From: Streptomyces sulphureus DSM 40104
GTDB taxonomy: Bacteria; Actinomycetota; Actinomycetes; Streptomycetales; Streptomycetaceae
Direction of reading: 5' to 3'
Assembly: GCF_000381025.1 (NCBI RefSeq)
Contig: NZ_KB905823.1
Coordinates: forward strand, 62,001-126,000
DNA: 64,000 bases
The stretch's first letter is position 1, and each line of letters opens with the position of its first letter. The notes under the pieces are model-generated. The model had not been told where the DNA came from and searched no databases. It saw only the letters and a program-made list of their open reading frames with translations. Both the position numbers and the translations under genes were made by a program. Positions 25,952 to 33,945 of this stretch are shown piece by piece.

Positions 25952-26935
25952 TCAGGAGGGCCCGGGCACCAACGCGCGCAGCGGGCCGTCGAGTTCGCGG
26001 CGGTAGAAGCCGAGGAACCCCTCGGGGTCGGGGCCTGCGTTCATCAGTACCAGGTGGTCGAAGCCGGCGTCCGCGTAGGCGCGCGCCGTGCGCAGGTACG
26101 GCTCCGGATCGGGGCCGCAGGGCAGCTCGGCGCGGATGTCGTCGGTCCCCAACCACGCGCTGGCCGCCTCGAAGTGGGCGGGGTTCGGCAGCTCGCTCAT
26201 CACCTTCCAGCCCAGCACCATGAACCGCGACCCGTCCAGCGCCGCCTGCGCCGCCTCGTCGGCGTCGGGCGCCCAGGCGACGGGGACCTCCGCGTACCGC
26301 GGTCCCTCGCCGCCGGCGGCGAGGTAGTGGCGCACCAGCGACTCCTTCGACTCGGTGGCGAAGAGCCCGCCGCCGCTCTCCGCGGCGAGCTTCGCCGCCT
26401 GCGCGCCGCCCGCCGCGACGGCGAGGGGGATCGGCCCCTCCGGCAGGTCGAAGACGCGCGCGTCGGCGACCTCGAAGTACCGCCCGTGGTAGGAGCGGTA
26501 GCCGCCCTTCCACAGCATCTGCATGATCTCGATCGCTTCCCGCAGCCGCCTGTGCCGTTCACCGATCGACTGCGGGAACGTCGTCGGACGGTCGCCGACG
26601 ACGTGCTCGTTGAGCCGCTCGCCCGCACCGAGCCCCAGCGTGAAACGGCCCTCGGAGAGCACCGCCGTGGTGGCGGCTGCCTGCGCGACGACCGCCGGGT
26701 GGTAGCGCACGGTCGGGCACGTGACGCCCGTCGCCAGGCCGAGCTTCTCGGTGCGCTCGGCGATCGCGCCGAGCACCGTGAACGCGAAGGGGGAGTGGCC
26801 CTGGGTGTTCAACCACGGGTGGTAGTGGTCGCTGATCTCCACGAAGTCGAACCCCGCACGCTCCGCGGCCGCGGCCTGAGCCACCAACTCGGCCGGGCCG
26901 AACGCCTCGGCGGCGAGCTTGTACCCGATCCTCAT
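25952..26935 (-). CDS. LLM-class F420-dependent oxidoreductase
   Basis: This 327-residue luciferase-like TIM-barrel enzyme starts MRIGYKLAAEAFGPAELV at ATG 26935. Family motifs are ERAGFDFVEISDHYHPW, LGAIAERTEKLGLATGVTCP, VLSEGRFTLGLGAGERLNEH and YHGRYFEVADARVFDLP. This matches F420-dependent glucose-6-phosphate dehydrogenase-like proteins (TIGR03557-like group), which use cofactor F420. The substrate cannot be told. It is divergent from the phosphoesterase gene and ends at a double hairpin. Confidence 0.9.
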   Translation of the reverse strand: MRIGYKLAAEAFGPAELVAQAAAAERAGFDFVEISDHYHPWLNTQGHSPFAFTVLGAIAERTEKLGLATGVTCPTVRYHPAVVAQAAATTAVLSEGRFTLGLGAGERLNEHVVGDRPTTFPQSIGERHRRLREAIEIMQMLWKGGYRSYHGRYFEVADARVFDLPEGPIPLAVAAGGAQAAKLAAESGGGLFATESKESLVRHYLAAGGEGPRYAEVPVAWAPDADEAAQAALDGSRFMVLGWKVMSELPNPAHFEAASAWLGTDDIRAELPCGPDPEPYLRTARAYADAGFDHLVLMNAGPDPEGFLGFYRRELDGPLRALVPGPS

Positions 26936-27062
26936 CCCGTACCTCCCCTGCCGTGTGTGCACCATGGCTGCGGGTGCCGCACGGAAAGGCGCGGCAAACC
27001 AGCGGATGCCGGCCGGGCGCTGCGGGCGGAACCTGGAAGGGAGCATCCGGAGGGAGGCCGAC

Positions 27063-27674
27063 GTGAGCAAGTACCGCACGCTGGAGACGTACAGGTCCAA
27101 GCGCCACTTCGACGAGACGACCGAGCCGAGCGGGGAGGACGGCCACCGCAGCACGGAGAACGGCAACGCCTTCGTCGTCCAGATCCACGACGCCACCACA
27201 CTCCACTTCGACGTGCGCCTGGAGGCCGACGGCGTACTGAAGTCCTGGTCCGTCCCGAAGGGACCGCCGGCGGAGCCGGGGGATCGCCGGCTCGCCATGC
27301 CGACCGAGGACCATCCGCTGGCGTACCGGGAGTTCGAGGGCGTCATCCCGCACGGCGAGTACGGCGCCGGGTCGGTGATCGTCTGGGACGAGGGCAGCTA
27401 CCGCGTCCTCAGCCACGACCGGCAGGGCCGCGCGAAGGGTCTCGCGCAGGCTCTCGACGAGGGGCACGTCACCGTCCGTCTCAGCGGCGCCAAGCTCCGC
27501 GGGGATTGGTCGCTGGTCCGCTTCCGCGGCGAAGACGGCTCGGGCGACCGCGAGGCGTGGCTGATGCTCAAGCGCGGCCGTGCGGCGGCACCGAGCGCCT
27601 CGCCCGATCCGATCCGTGCCCGGTCAGCGCTGAGCGGGCGGACGCTCAAGCAGGTCGCCCGGAGCGCGGAGTGA
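27063..27674 (+). CDS. LigD-type DNA 3'-phosphoesterase domain protein
   Basis: This 203-residue protein starts at GTG 27063 with GGAGGGAGG upstream. It is the stand-alone 3'-phosphoesterase module of bacterial NHEJ ligase D. The metal-site motif is VVQIHDATTLHFDVRLE, with LKSWSVPKGPP and PLAYREFEGVIPHGEYGAG. It ends with WLMLKRGRAA and a basic tail. Such enzymes trim 3'-phosphate and ribonucleotide ends before ligation. No Ku or ligase gene is adjacent, so it may act in general end repair. Confidence 0.92.
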   Translation: MSKYRTLETYRSKRHFDETTEPSGEDGHRSTENGNAFVVQIHDATTLHFDVRLEADGVLKSWSVPKGPPAEPGDRRLAMPTEDHPLAYREFEGVIPHGEYGAGSVIVWDEGSYRVLSHDRQGRAKGLAQALDEGHVTVRLSGAKLRGDWSLVRFRGEDGSGDREAWLMLKRGRAAAPSASPDPIRARSALSGRTLKQVARSAE

Positions 27675-27696
27675 CCCTGCGCGACGGCTCCGTGGA

Positions 27697-27852
27697 TCAG
27701 CCGCGCGTCGACGCGGCCCCGATCGTCACCATGCAGAGCACCGCCCACGCCAACCACGCCCAGGCGCTGCCGCCGAGCGCCGCGGAGTAAGCCGTCACCA
27801 CCACGAGTCCGAGCACCGTGCAGACCGTCATGGCCTTCGCCGATCCAGGCAT
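27697..27852 (-). CDS. small membrane protein
   Basis: This 51-residue protein starts at ATG 27852 with GGAGGG upstream. It has two hydrophobic stretches (VCTVLGLVVVTAYSAALGG and WLAWAVLCMVTIGAAS), consistent with two membrane helices. No family was recognised. It lies just downstream of the CtaG-like gene on the same strand. Confidence 0.6.
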   Translation of the reverse strand: MPGSAKAMTVCTVLGLVVVTAYSAALGGSAWAWLAWAVLCMVTIGAASTRG

Positions 27853-27942
27853 CTCAACGCCCTCCTTCAGCCGGCTGCCGAGCATCGGGGCCTTCGAGGC
27901 CCCGCGCTCCACCCCATGGTCGCCCGGCCGGAGGGGTCCGCG

Positions 27943-28908
27943 CTACCGCCGTTGGCCCTGGAGCGAGGCGAGATAGGCGTTGTACGCGGCGAGCTCCTGG
28001 TCCCCGTCGCGGTCGGCGACCCGGTCGCGGCGACGGGCCTGCCGCTGCTCGGAGAAGTACCACTGGTACACCAGCGCCAGCAGCACCACGACCGAGGGGA
28101 TTTCGCTGAACGCCCAGGCGATGCCGCCGGCCGCCGTCTGGTCCCAGAGCGCGGAGACCCCGAGCGAGGCGGGAGGGTTGGCGTAGGTGTCGACCATCGG
28201 CTCGGAGGCCATCATCAGCGCGATCCCGAAGAACGCGTGGAACGGCATCCCGGCGAAGAGCTCCAGCATCCGCATCACGTAGCCGGGCCGGTTGGGGCCC
28301 GGGTCGACGCCCATGATCGGCCAGAAGAAGACGAGGCCGACGGCGAGGAAGTGGACCATCATCGCGAGGTGGCCCGGCCGCGAGCCCATGAGGGCGTCGA
28401 AGAGCGGCGTGAAGTAGAGCGCGTACAAGCTCGCGATGAAGAGCGGGATGGTGAAGAGCGGGTGCGTGATCGCCCGTACGTAGTGGCTGTGCAGGAGTCG
28501 GACGAGGACCTCGCGGGCTCCGGTGCGCTTGGCACCGTCCGGCCCGCGTCCGGCTGCGGGCAGCGCGCGCAGCGCGAGCGTCACGGGGGCGCCGAGGAGC
28601 AGCAGGATCGGCGAGAGCATGCTGATCACCATGTGCTGCACCATGTGCACGCTGAAGAGGACCATGCCGTACTCGTTGAGCGCGGTGCACATCACCAGCG
28701 CCACCGTCAGCACGCCGAGCGTGAAGGCGACGGTGCGGCCGACGGGCCAGCCGTCGCCGCGGCTGCGGAGCCGTACGACGGCCGTTCCGTAGAGCAGCAG
28801 GGCCAGCACGCAGCCGACGAGGAAGAAGGGCTCGCCGGTGAACTCCAGCCCGCGTCCCAGGGTGAACGGCGGCAGATCCGCCGTCGTGCCGTGTCCGCCG
28901 TGGTCCAT
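27943..28908 (-). CDS. cytochrome c oxidase assembly protein, caa3_CtaG family
   Basis: This 321-residue polytopic membrane protein starts MDHGGHGTTADLPPFTLG at ATG 28908. Seven or so helices include FFLVGCVLALLLYGTAVV, VAFTLGVLTVALVMC and LFTIPLFIASLYALYFT. The His-rich family motifs VHMVQHMVISMLSPILLLLG and MPFHAFFGIALM are kept. CtaG-like proteins assist copper centre assembly of cytochrome oxidase, and in Streptomyces most are fused to or near CopD/CopC-type genes, which are absent here. The cytoplasmic tail is basic (RQARRRDRVADRDG). Confidence 0.9.
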   Translation of the reverse strand: MDHGGHGTTADLPPFTLGRGLEFTGEPFFLVGCVLALLLYGTAVVRLRSRGDGWPVGRTVAFTLGVLTVALVMCTALNEYGMVLFSVHMVQHMVISMLSPILLLLGAPVTLALRALPAAGRGPDGAKRTGAREVLVRLLHSHYVRAITHPLFTIPLFIASLYALYFTPLFDALMGSRPGHLAMMVHFLAVGLVFFWPIMGVDPGPNRPGYVMRMLELFAGMPFHAFFGIALMMASEPMVDTYANPPASLGVSALWDQTAAGGIAWAFSEIPSVVVLLALVYQWYFSEQRQARRRDRVADRDGDQELAAYNAYLASLQGQRR

Positions 28909-29038
28909 CCGTACTCTCCCGGTTCGCGCCGATCCGCCCGCGCACCAAGGGTATGACCGTGCTCCGGGCGCTCCCGCGGCGGGGCGCCGCACGCAGAAGC
29001 GGACCGCCCACCGTGGTGGGCGGTCCGCCGGAGCCGGG

Positions 29039-29767
29039 TCAGGCCGGCTGCGTCGCCGCCGTGATGCGCTCCTCGCGCAGCGCCTCGTACCACCGGTCGT
29101 CCGTCGGGGGCAGCGCGTTGACGTCGAGCGCCAACTTCACCAGCAGGTCGGCGATCTGCGGGTTGCGCGCGAGCACCGGGCCGTGCATGTAGGTGCCGAA
29201 GACGGTGTCGTTCCACGCGCCCTCGGTCCCGTCCCCCGTGCCGTTGCCGCGGCCGAGCCGGACGCGGGCCAACGGGCGGGCGGTCGGGCCGAGATGGGTG
29301 ATGCCCTGGTGGTTCTCGAACCCGGTGAGCTGCGGGAGGTTCAGCCGTTCGTCCATGTCGCCGAGGACGTCCCCGACGCAGCGGTCGGCCTCGCCGCGGG
29401 TGCTCGTGACGTCCAACAGCCCCAGGCCCTGGGAGGTTTCACCGAGGTCGTTGACGAACTCGCGACCGAGGATCTGGTAGCCGGCGCAGACCGAGAAGAT
29501 GATGGCGCCGTTGTCGACCGCCCGATTGAGGCCGCCGTCGCGCACGAGGCGCTCGGCGGCGAGCCGCTGCGGACGGTCCTCGCCGCCGCCGATCAGGTAG
29601 ATGTCCCCGGAGGTGGGGATGGGCTGGTCGGAGCGGATGTCCTCGCGCTGCACCGCGAGTCCCCGCTGCTGCGCGCGCCGCTCCACCACCAGCGCGTTGC
29701 CCTGGTCGCCGTAGGTGCTCAGCAGGTCGGGGTAGACCCAGACCAGGCGCAGGCTCGTGTCACTCAT
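29039..29767 (-). CDS. gatD: lipid II isoglutaminyl synthase, glutamine amidotransferase subunit
   Basis: This 242-residue class I-like (CobB/CobQ-type) glutaminase releases ammonia that MurT uses to amidate the α-carboxylate of D-Glu in lipid II. The nucleophile is Cys94 in IIFSVCAGYQILG and the His is His195 in GTYMHGPVL, positions close to S. aureus GatD. IYLIGGGEDRPQRLA is the oxyanion region. It sits 28 bp downstream of murT and the two proteins should form one complex. Confidence 0.96.
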   Translation of the reverse strand: MSDTSLRLVWVYPDLLSTYGDQGNALVVERRAQQRGLAVQREDIRSDQPIPTSGDIYLIGGGEDRPQRLAAERLVRDGGLNRAVDNGAIIFSVCAGYQILGREFVNDLGETSQGLGLLDVTSTRGEADRCVGDVLGDMDERLNLPQLTGFENHQGITHLGPTARPLARVRLGRGNGTGDGTEGAWNDTVFGTYMHGPVLARNPQIADLLVKLALDVNALPPTDDRWYEALREERITAATQPA

Positions 29768-29795
29768 GCCGTCAGCTCCTTCGTGCGGACCGCGG

Positions 29796-31034
29796 TCAGT
29801 TGCCGACGACGCGGCGGAGGTCCTGGAATGCGGTGTAGTTGGCGATCGCCTCGATGCGTCCGGGCGGGCACCGGCGCACCGCGTCGTCCGCGTCGTTGCA
29901 GACCTGGAAGTCGACGCCGGCCACCTCCAACCGTACTGCGAGGTCCAGTTTCCGGTCGCCGATCACGCAGATCGGGTGGCCGGCGAGGCGGGAGTAGTCG
30001 ACGTCCCAGAGCCACGAGGTGTCGGTGCCGTCGGCGCCGCGTGCGTTGACGGAGAGGAGCACGGGCGCCGGCGGCGCGTCGATGAGCGAGAACGTCTCCA
30101 GCCAGCCTGCCGGGTTCTTCGCCAGCAGCAGCCGGATGTCGCGCCCCGCGTACTGCACGACGTCGTACCGCCCGGCGACGGCGGTGACCGAGCCCATCCG
30201 CTCCAGCGCGACCTGCGGCGGCACCCCGAAGGCGGCGGCGACGGCGGCCGAGGTGGTGGCGTTGGCCTTGTTGGCCCGGCCGGGGAGCTGGAGGCTGATC
30301 GGCCACGCCGAGCCGTGCGGGTCGAGGACGTGGTCCCCCGAGAGCGCCCAACTCGGCGTCGGGCGGCGGAAACCGCACTCGGCGCAGAACCAGTCGTCGT
30401 CGGGGCGCTGCATCACGCCGCCGCACGAGGGGCAGGACCAGGCGTCGTCCTTCCACTCCTGGCCGGCGGCGACCCACACCACGTTGGGGGAGGAGGAGGC
30501 AGCCCACACCACCAGCGGGTCGTCGGCGTTGGCGATGATCACGGCCTTCTGGCCCTGGAGCCCCTCGCGCCAGCGCTCGGCGAGCATCCGCGTCTCACCG
30601 GCCCTGTCGAGCTGGTCGCGGGAGAGGTTGAGCAGCGCGATCGCTTTCGGCGTGACGTCGCGCGCGACGCCCGAGAGGTACTTCTCGTCGACCTCGATCA
30701 CGCCGTACTGCTCCTCGGCGCCGCCCGCGAGCGCCGAGGTGATGCCCGCCGGCATGTTGGCGCCCAGCGCGTTGGAGACGACGCCGCCGTTGGCGCGGAG
30801 CGCCTCGGCGATCAGTCGTGTCGTGGTGGTCTTGCCGTTGGTCGCCGAGACGAGCACCACGTCGAGGTGCTGGGCCACCCGTGCGAGGAGGTCGGGGTCG
30901 AGTCTGAGGGCCACCTTGCCGCCGATCACCGACCCGCTGCCGCGCCCCGCTGCCCGCGACACCGCGGCGGCTGCCCTCCCCGCCGTCACGGCCAGCCGCG
31001 AGCGCGGCGACAACGGCTCCGTGTTGCCTGCCAT
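29796..31034 (-). CDS. murT: lipid II isoglutaminyl synthase, Mur-ligase subunit MurT
   Basis: This 412-residue ATP-dependent ligase subunit activates the D-Glu α-carboxylate of lipid II and transfers ammonia from GatD. It starts at ATG 31034. The P-loop is LVSATNGKTTTTRLI (residues 61-75), with a Mur-ligase middle domain (VIEVDEKYL, LLNLSRDQLDRAGE) and the MurT-specific four-Cys zinc ribbon, CPSC at 201-204 and CAEC at 217-220. The C-terminal DUF1727 domain follows. A 9-bp perfect hairpin lies 22 nt upstream of the start. Confidence 0.96.
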   Translation of the reverse strand: MAGNTEPLSPRSRLAVTAGRAAAAVSRAAGRGSGSVIGGKVALRLDPDLLARVAQHLDVVLVSATNGKTTTTRLIAEALRANGGVVSNALGANMPAGITSALAGGAEEQYGVIEVDEKYLSGVARDVTPKAIALLNLSRDQLDRAGETRMLAERWREGLQGQKAVIIANADDPLVVWAASSSPNVVWVAAGQEWKDDAWSCPSCGGVMQRPDDDWFCAECGFRRPTPSWALSGDHVLDPHGSAWPISLQLPGRANKANATTSAAVAAAFGVPPQVALERMGSVTAVAGRYDVVQYAGRDIRLLLAKNPAGWLETFSLIDAPPAPVLLSVNARGADGTDTSWLWDVDYSRLAGHPICVIGDRKLDLAVRLEVAGVDFQVCNDADDAVRRCPPGRIEAIANYTAFQDLRRVVGN

Positions 31035-31055
31035 CGTCCTGCATCCTCCTTGCCC

Positions 31056-31080
31056 CTCGGTAGGGGAGAAGCCTACCGAG
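31056..31080 (-). promoter_or_regulatory. perfect inverted repeat upstream of murT
   Basis: CTCGGTAGG (31056-31064) pairs with CCTACCGAG (31072-31080) across a 7-nt loop, ending 21 nt before the murT ATG. It could be a protein operator or a leader hairpin controlling the murT-gatD operon. Which one is not decidable from sequence. Confidence 0.5.
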
Positions 31081-31164
31081 ATCCGCTGCACACCCCGAAC
31101 CCTGCCACCCTTACGCGATCACCTGCACGGTTCCCGGCCGGAGTTGCACCGTAGCCTGACGGGC

Positions 31165-31725
31165 ATGCAACGCGGTCCCATTCCGGGCGGCTCGGGAGCC
31201 GTCCGCCCCCTGCTGCTCCATCCGGACCCGCTCCTGCGCGCGACGAGCCGCGAGGCGACGGCGGAAGACGGGCCGCTCGCTCCCCTCGCCGAGGACATGT
31301 ACGCCTCGATGTACGCGGCGAACGGTGTCGGTCTCGCAGCCTGCCAGATCGGCGTCCCGCTGCGCCTGTTCGTCTATGACTGCCCGGACGACGAGGAGCG
31401 CAGGCACAGGGGAGCGCTCGTCAACCCGCGCCTCGTCGAGGCCGACGGGCCGACGGTGCGCGGACCCGAGGGGTGTCTCTCGCTCCCGGGGCTCGAGTCC
31501 TCGACGCCCCGCCCCGACCACGCCGTCGTCGAAGGGTACGACCTCGCGGGCGCGTCGGTGCGGGTCGTGGCCACGGGCTTCTTCGCGCGCTGCCTCCAGC
31601 ACGAGCTCGACCACCTCGACGGCGGCCTCTACCTCGACCGACTCTCGGGGATTCGGCGCCGGTTGGCGGTGCGCAGGGCCGGGCGCAGGCCGTGGCTGCG
31701 GCGTGCGGGGGCGCGTGTGCGGTAG
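31165..31725 (+). CDS. def: peptide deformylase
   Basis: This 186-residue Fe2+ enzyme removes the N-formyl group from nascent proteins. The three motifs are GVGLAACQIGV (residues 54-64), EGCLSLPG (102-109, Cys104 a metal ligand) and HELDHLDG (146-153, His146 and His150 ligands, Glu147 catalytic). The C-terminus is Arg-rich (RRRLAVRRAGRRPWLRR). A TAGCCT hexamer at 31152-31157 ends 7 nt before ATG 31165, so the mRNA is probably leaderless. Streptomyces have several deformylases, and this is likely an accessory copy. It converges with the TetR gene with one base between stops. Confidence 0.95.
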   Translation: MQRGPIPGGSGAVRPLLLHPDPLLRATSREATAEDGPLAPLAEDMYASMYAANGVGLAACQIGVPLRLFVYDCPDDEERRHRGALVNPRLVEADGPTVRGPEGCLSLPGLESSTPRPDHAVVEGYDLAGASVRVVATGFFARCLQHELDHLDGGLYLDRLSGIRRRLAVRRAGRRPWLRRAGARVR

Positions 31726-31726
31726 G

Positions 31727-32395
31727 TCAGAAGCCGGGGGCGCCCGGACGGTCGTCCGCCTCGGTGAGCCCGCCCCAGAGCAGGTCGGCGAGGTACCGCA
31801 CCAACTGCTCGCGAGGCACGGGCTGTTCGCGCAGCCACCAGTCGCCGGCCGCGTGCATCATGCCGACGATGCCGTGGCCCCAGACCCGCGCGCGGTCGAC
31901 CCCGTCGGGGCCGAGGTCGAGGCGCTCGCCGACGACGGTCGCCAACTCCTCGCCGAGGCGCCGCAGCAGCGGTGCCGAGTGCTGCCCGGCGTCGAAGCCC
32001 TGCTCGCCCGCAGGTCCCGTCTCGGCGGGGTGCATGAGGAAGCGGTAGACCTGCGGGTGGGCCTCGATGGCGGTGAGGTAGGCGTCGAGCGTTGCCTCGA
32101 CGCGGCTGCGCCGTTCGCGGGGGGCGTCGAGGGCGGCGCGCAGGGAGCGCAGGAGTGCGTCGGTGTGGCGTGAGGCGAGGGCGCGGTAGAGCCCTTCCTT
32201 GTCGCCGAAGTGCCGGTAGAGGATGGGTTTGGTGATGCCGGCCTCGGCGGCTATGGAGTTCATGGAGGCGCCGGGGCCGTCCCGCAGGACGACGCGGTCG
32301 GCTGCGTCGAGGAGTTCGCGGCGCCGCTCGGTGGCGTCCTGGCCCTCGCGTCCTTCGGGTCTGGCGCGTCCGCCGTTCTGCTGCGTCGTGTTCAT
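31727..32395 (-). CDS. TetR-family repressor of the acyl-CoA dehydrogenase gene
   Basis: This 222-residue regulator starts at ATG 32395 (AGGAACAG upstream). The helix-turn-helix is RRRELLDAADRVVLRDG, then MNSIAAEAGITKPILYRHFGDKEGLY. The C-terminal ligand domain (VEATLDAYLTAIEAHPQVYRFLMH) resembles repressors of fatty-acid or acyl-CoA genes. It is divergent from an acyl-CoA dehydrogenase gene, and two palindromes with the same outer TTAC/GTAA arms lie in between. A CoA-thioester ligand is likely but inferred. Confidence 0.9.
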   Translation of the reverse strand: MNTTQQNGGRARPEGREGQDATERRRELLDAADRVVLRDGPGASMNSIAAEAGITKPILYRHFGDKEGLYRALASRHTDALLRSLRAALDAPRERRSRVEATLDAYLTAIEAHPQVYRFLMHPAETGPAGEQGFDAGQHSAPLLRRLGEELATVVGERLDLGPDGVDRARVWGHGIVGMMHAAGDWWLREQPVPREQLVRYLADLLWGGLTEADDRPGAPGF

Positions 32396-32477
32396 CTGTT
32401 CCTTCCGCCCCGGCGTCCGTCGATCTCCCCTGCGCAACGTAACACCACCGCCCCGAAAGCCGTCGTGATGGCGGGAG

Positions 32478-32526
32478 TTGACACAATTACTGGCTGGTAA
32501 CACACTGACCGAATTACCGATGGTAA
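32478..32526 (+). promoter_or_regulatory. promoter and paired TetR operators
   Basis: A TTGACA -35 box (32478-32483) is followed by TTAC-TGGCTG-GTAA (32487-32500) and by TTACC-GAT-GGTAA (32514-32526, perfect). The first palindrome fills the spacer between -35 and a weak -10 (CACACT, 32501-32506), the second lies near the expected transcript start. This arrangement suits repression by the divergent TetR protein. Confidence 0.65.
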
Positions 32527-32555
32527 CCACTGTGAGATTGGGTGGAGGCACGGCG

Positions 32556-33785
32556 ATGGCCGATTCCGGGTTTGCGATCGACCTCAACGACGACCAGAAG
32601 GAGGTCCGCGACTGGATTCACGGGTTCGCGGCGGACGTGATCCGGCCGGCGGCCGCCGAGTGGGACGAGCGGGAGGAGACCCCCTGGCCGATCATCCAGG
32701 AGGCGGCGAAGATCGGCCTCTACTCGCTCGACTTCTACGCGCAGCAGTTCTTCGACCCGACCGGCCTCGGCATCCCGCTCACCATGGAAGAGCTCTTCTG
32801 GGGCGACGCCGGTATCGCCCTGTCGATCGTCGGCACCGGGCTCGCGGCCGTCGGCGTCCTCGCCAACGGGACCGAGGAGCAGATCGGCACCTGGGTCCCG
32901 CAGATGTACGGCGACCAGAACGACGTCAAGGTCGCGGCCTTCTGCTCCTCGGAGCCGGACGCCGGCTCCGACGTCGCCGCCATGCGCACCCGTGCCGTCT
33001 ACGACGAGGCGAAGGACGAGTGGGTGCTCAACGGCACCAAGACGTGGGCGACCAACGGGGGCATCGCCAACGTCCACGTCGTCGTCGCGGTCGTCGACCC
33101 CGAACTCGGCTCGAAGGGGCACGCCTCCTTCGTCGTCCCGCCGGGCACGCCCGGGCTCAGCCAGGGGCAGAAGTTCAAGAAGCACGGCATCCGCGCTTCG
33201 CACACCGCCGAGGTCGTCCTGGAGGACGTGCGCATCCCGGGGCACTGCCTGCTCGGCGGCAAGGAGAAGCTCGACGAGCGCCTCGCCCGCGCTCGCGAGC
33301 GCGCCAAGGCGGGGGAGCGCGTGAAGAACGCCGCGATGGCGACCTTCGAGGCCTCGCGCCCCGCCGTCGGCGCCCAGGCCGTGGGCATCGCGCGCGCCGC
33401 GTACGAGGTGGCGCTCGAATACGCCAAGACCCGCGAGCAGTTCGGCCGTCCCATCATCGACAACCAGGGCGTCGCCTTCCAGCTCGCCGACATGCGCACG
33501 CAGGTAGACGCCGCGCGCCTGCTGGTGTGGCGGGCCTCCTGGATGGCCGCGGCCGGGCGGAAGTTCGACTCGGCCGAGGGGTCCATGTCGAAGCTGTACG
33601 CGGGGGAGACGGCGAAGAAGGTGACCGGTCAGGCGATGCAGCTACTCGGCGGCAACGGCTACACGCGGGAGTACCCCGTCGAGCGGATGCACCGCGATGC
33701 CGCGATCTACTCGATCTTCGAGGGTACGGCCGAGATCCAGCGCCTGGTGATCGCGAGGACGGTCTCGGGCATGCAGATCCGCTGA
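32556..33785 (+). CDS. acyl-CoA dehydrogenase
   Basis: This 409-residue flavoprotein introduces the 2,3-double bond in acyl-CoA (β-oxidation or branched-acyl catabolism). It starts at ATG 32556 with GGTGGAGG upstream. Family motifs are AFCSSEPDAGSDVAAMRTRA, LNGTKTWATNGGIANV, YAKTREQFGRPIIDNQG and QLLGGNGYTREYPVERMHRDA. The catalytic Glu lies in IYSIFEGTAEIQ. A 30-residue charged insertion (LDERLARARERAKAGER) precedes the C-terminal helical domain. It is regulated by the divergent TetR gene and followed by a strong terminator. Confidence 0.95.
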   Translation: MADSGFAIDLNDDQKEVRDWIHGFAADVIRPAAAEWDEREETPWPIIQEAAKIGLYSLDFYAQQFFDPTGLGIPLTMEELFWGDAGIALSIVGTGLAAVGVLANGTEEQIGTWVPQMYGDQNDVKVAAFCSSEPDAGSDVAAMRTRAVYDEAKDEWVLNGTKTWATNGGIANVHVVVAVVDPELGSKGHASFVVPPGTPGLSQGQKFKKHGIRASHTAEVVLEDVRIPGHCLLGGKEKLDERLARARERAKAGERVKNAAMATFEASRPAVGAQAVGIARAAYEVALEYAKTREQFGRPIIDNQGVAFQLADMRTQVDAARLLVWRASWMAAAGRKFDSAEGSMSKLYAGETAKKVTGQAMQLLGGNGYTREYPVERMHRDAAIYSIFEGTAEIQRLVIARTVSGMQIR

Positions 33786-33813
33786 CGTCTGCGGACGGGT
33801 GCGGACAAGAAAA

Positions 33814-33848
33814 GGCGCCGGCCAGGACGGGGGAGCCTGGCCGGCGCC
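33814..33848 (+). terminator. strong hairpin after acyl-CoA dehydrogenase
   Basis: GGCGCCGGCCAGG (33814-33826) pairs perfectly with CCTGGCCGGCGCC (33836-33848) across a 9-nt loop, 29 bp after the stop. Confidence 0.85.
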
Positions 33849-33945
33849 GGTCTGTGGACGAGGGGGCGTCCGAGGCGCCGCCCGCGTGTAGTTCAACTAT
33901 AAACCATACGGGGGTGCACCCACGCAACCCTCGTGCCGCACGGGT

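Noticed and set aside
23681..27790. A very long plus-strand open frame (over 1300 codons)
   Set aside because: Its translation is Arg/Pro/Ala/Gly-rich text typical of out-of-phase GC-rich DNA, and it runs across several genes with recognisable products on both strands. The same reasoning removes other long antisense frames such as 36294-39452 and 41786-44866.
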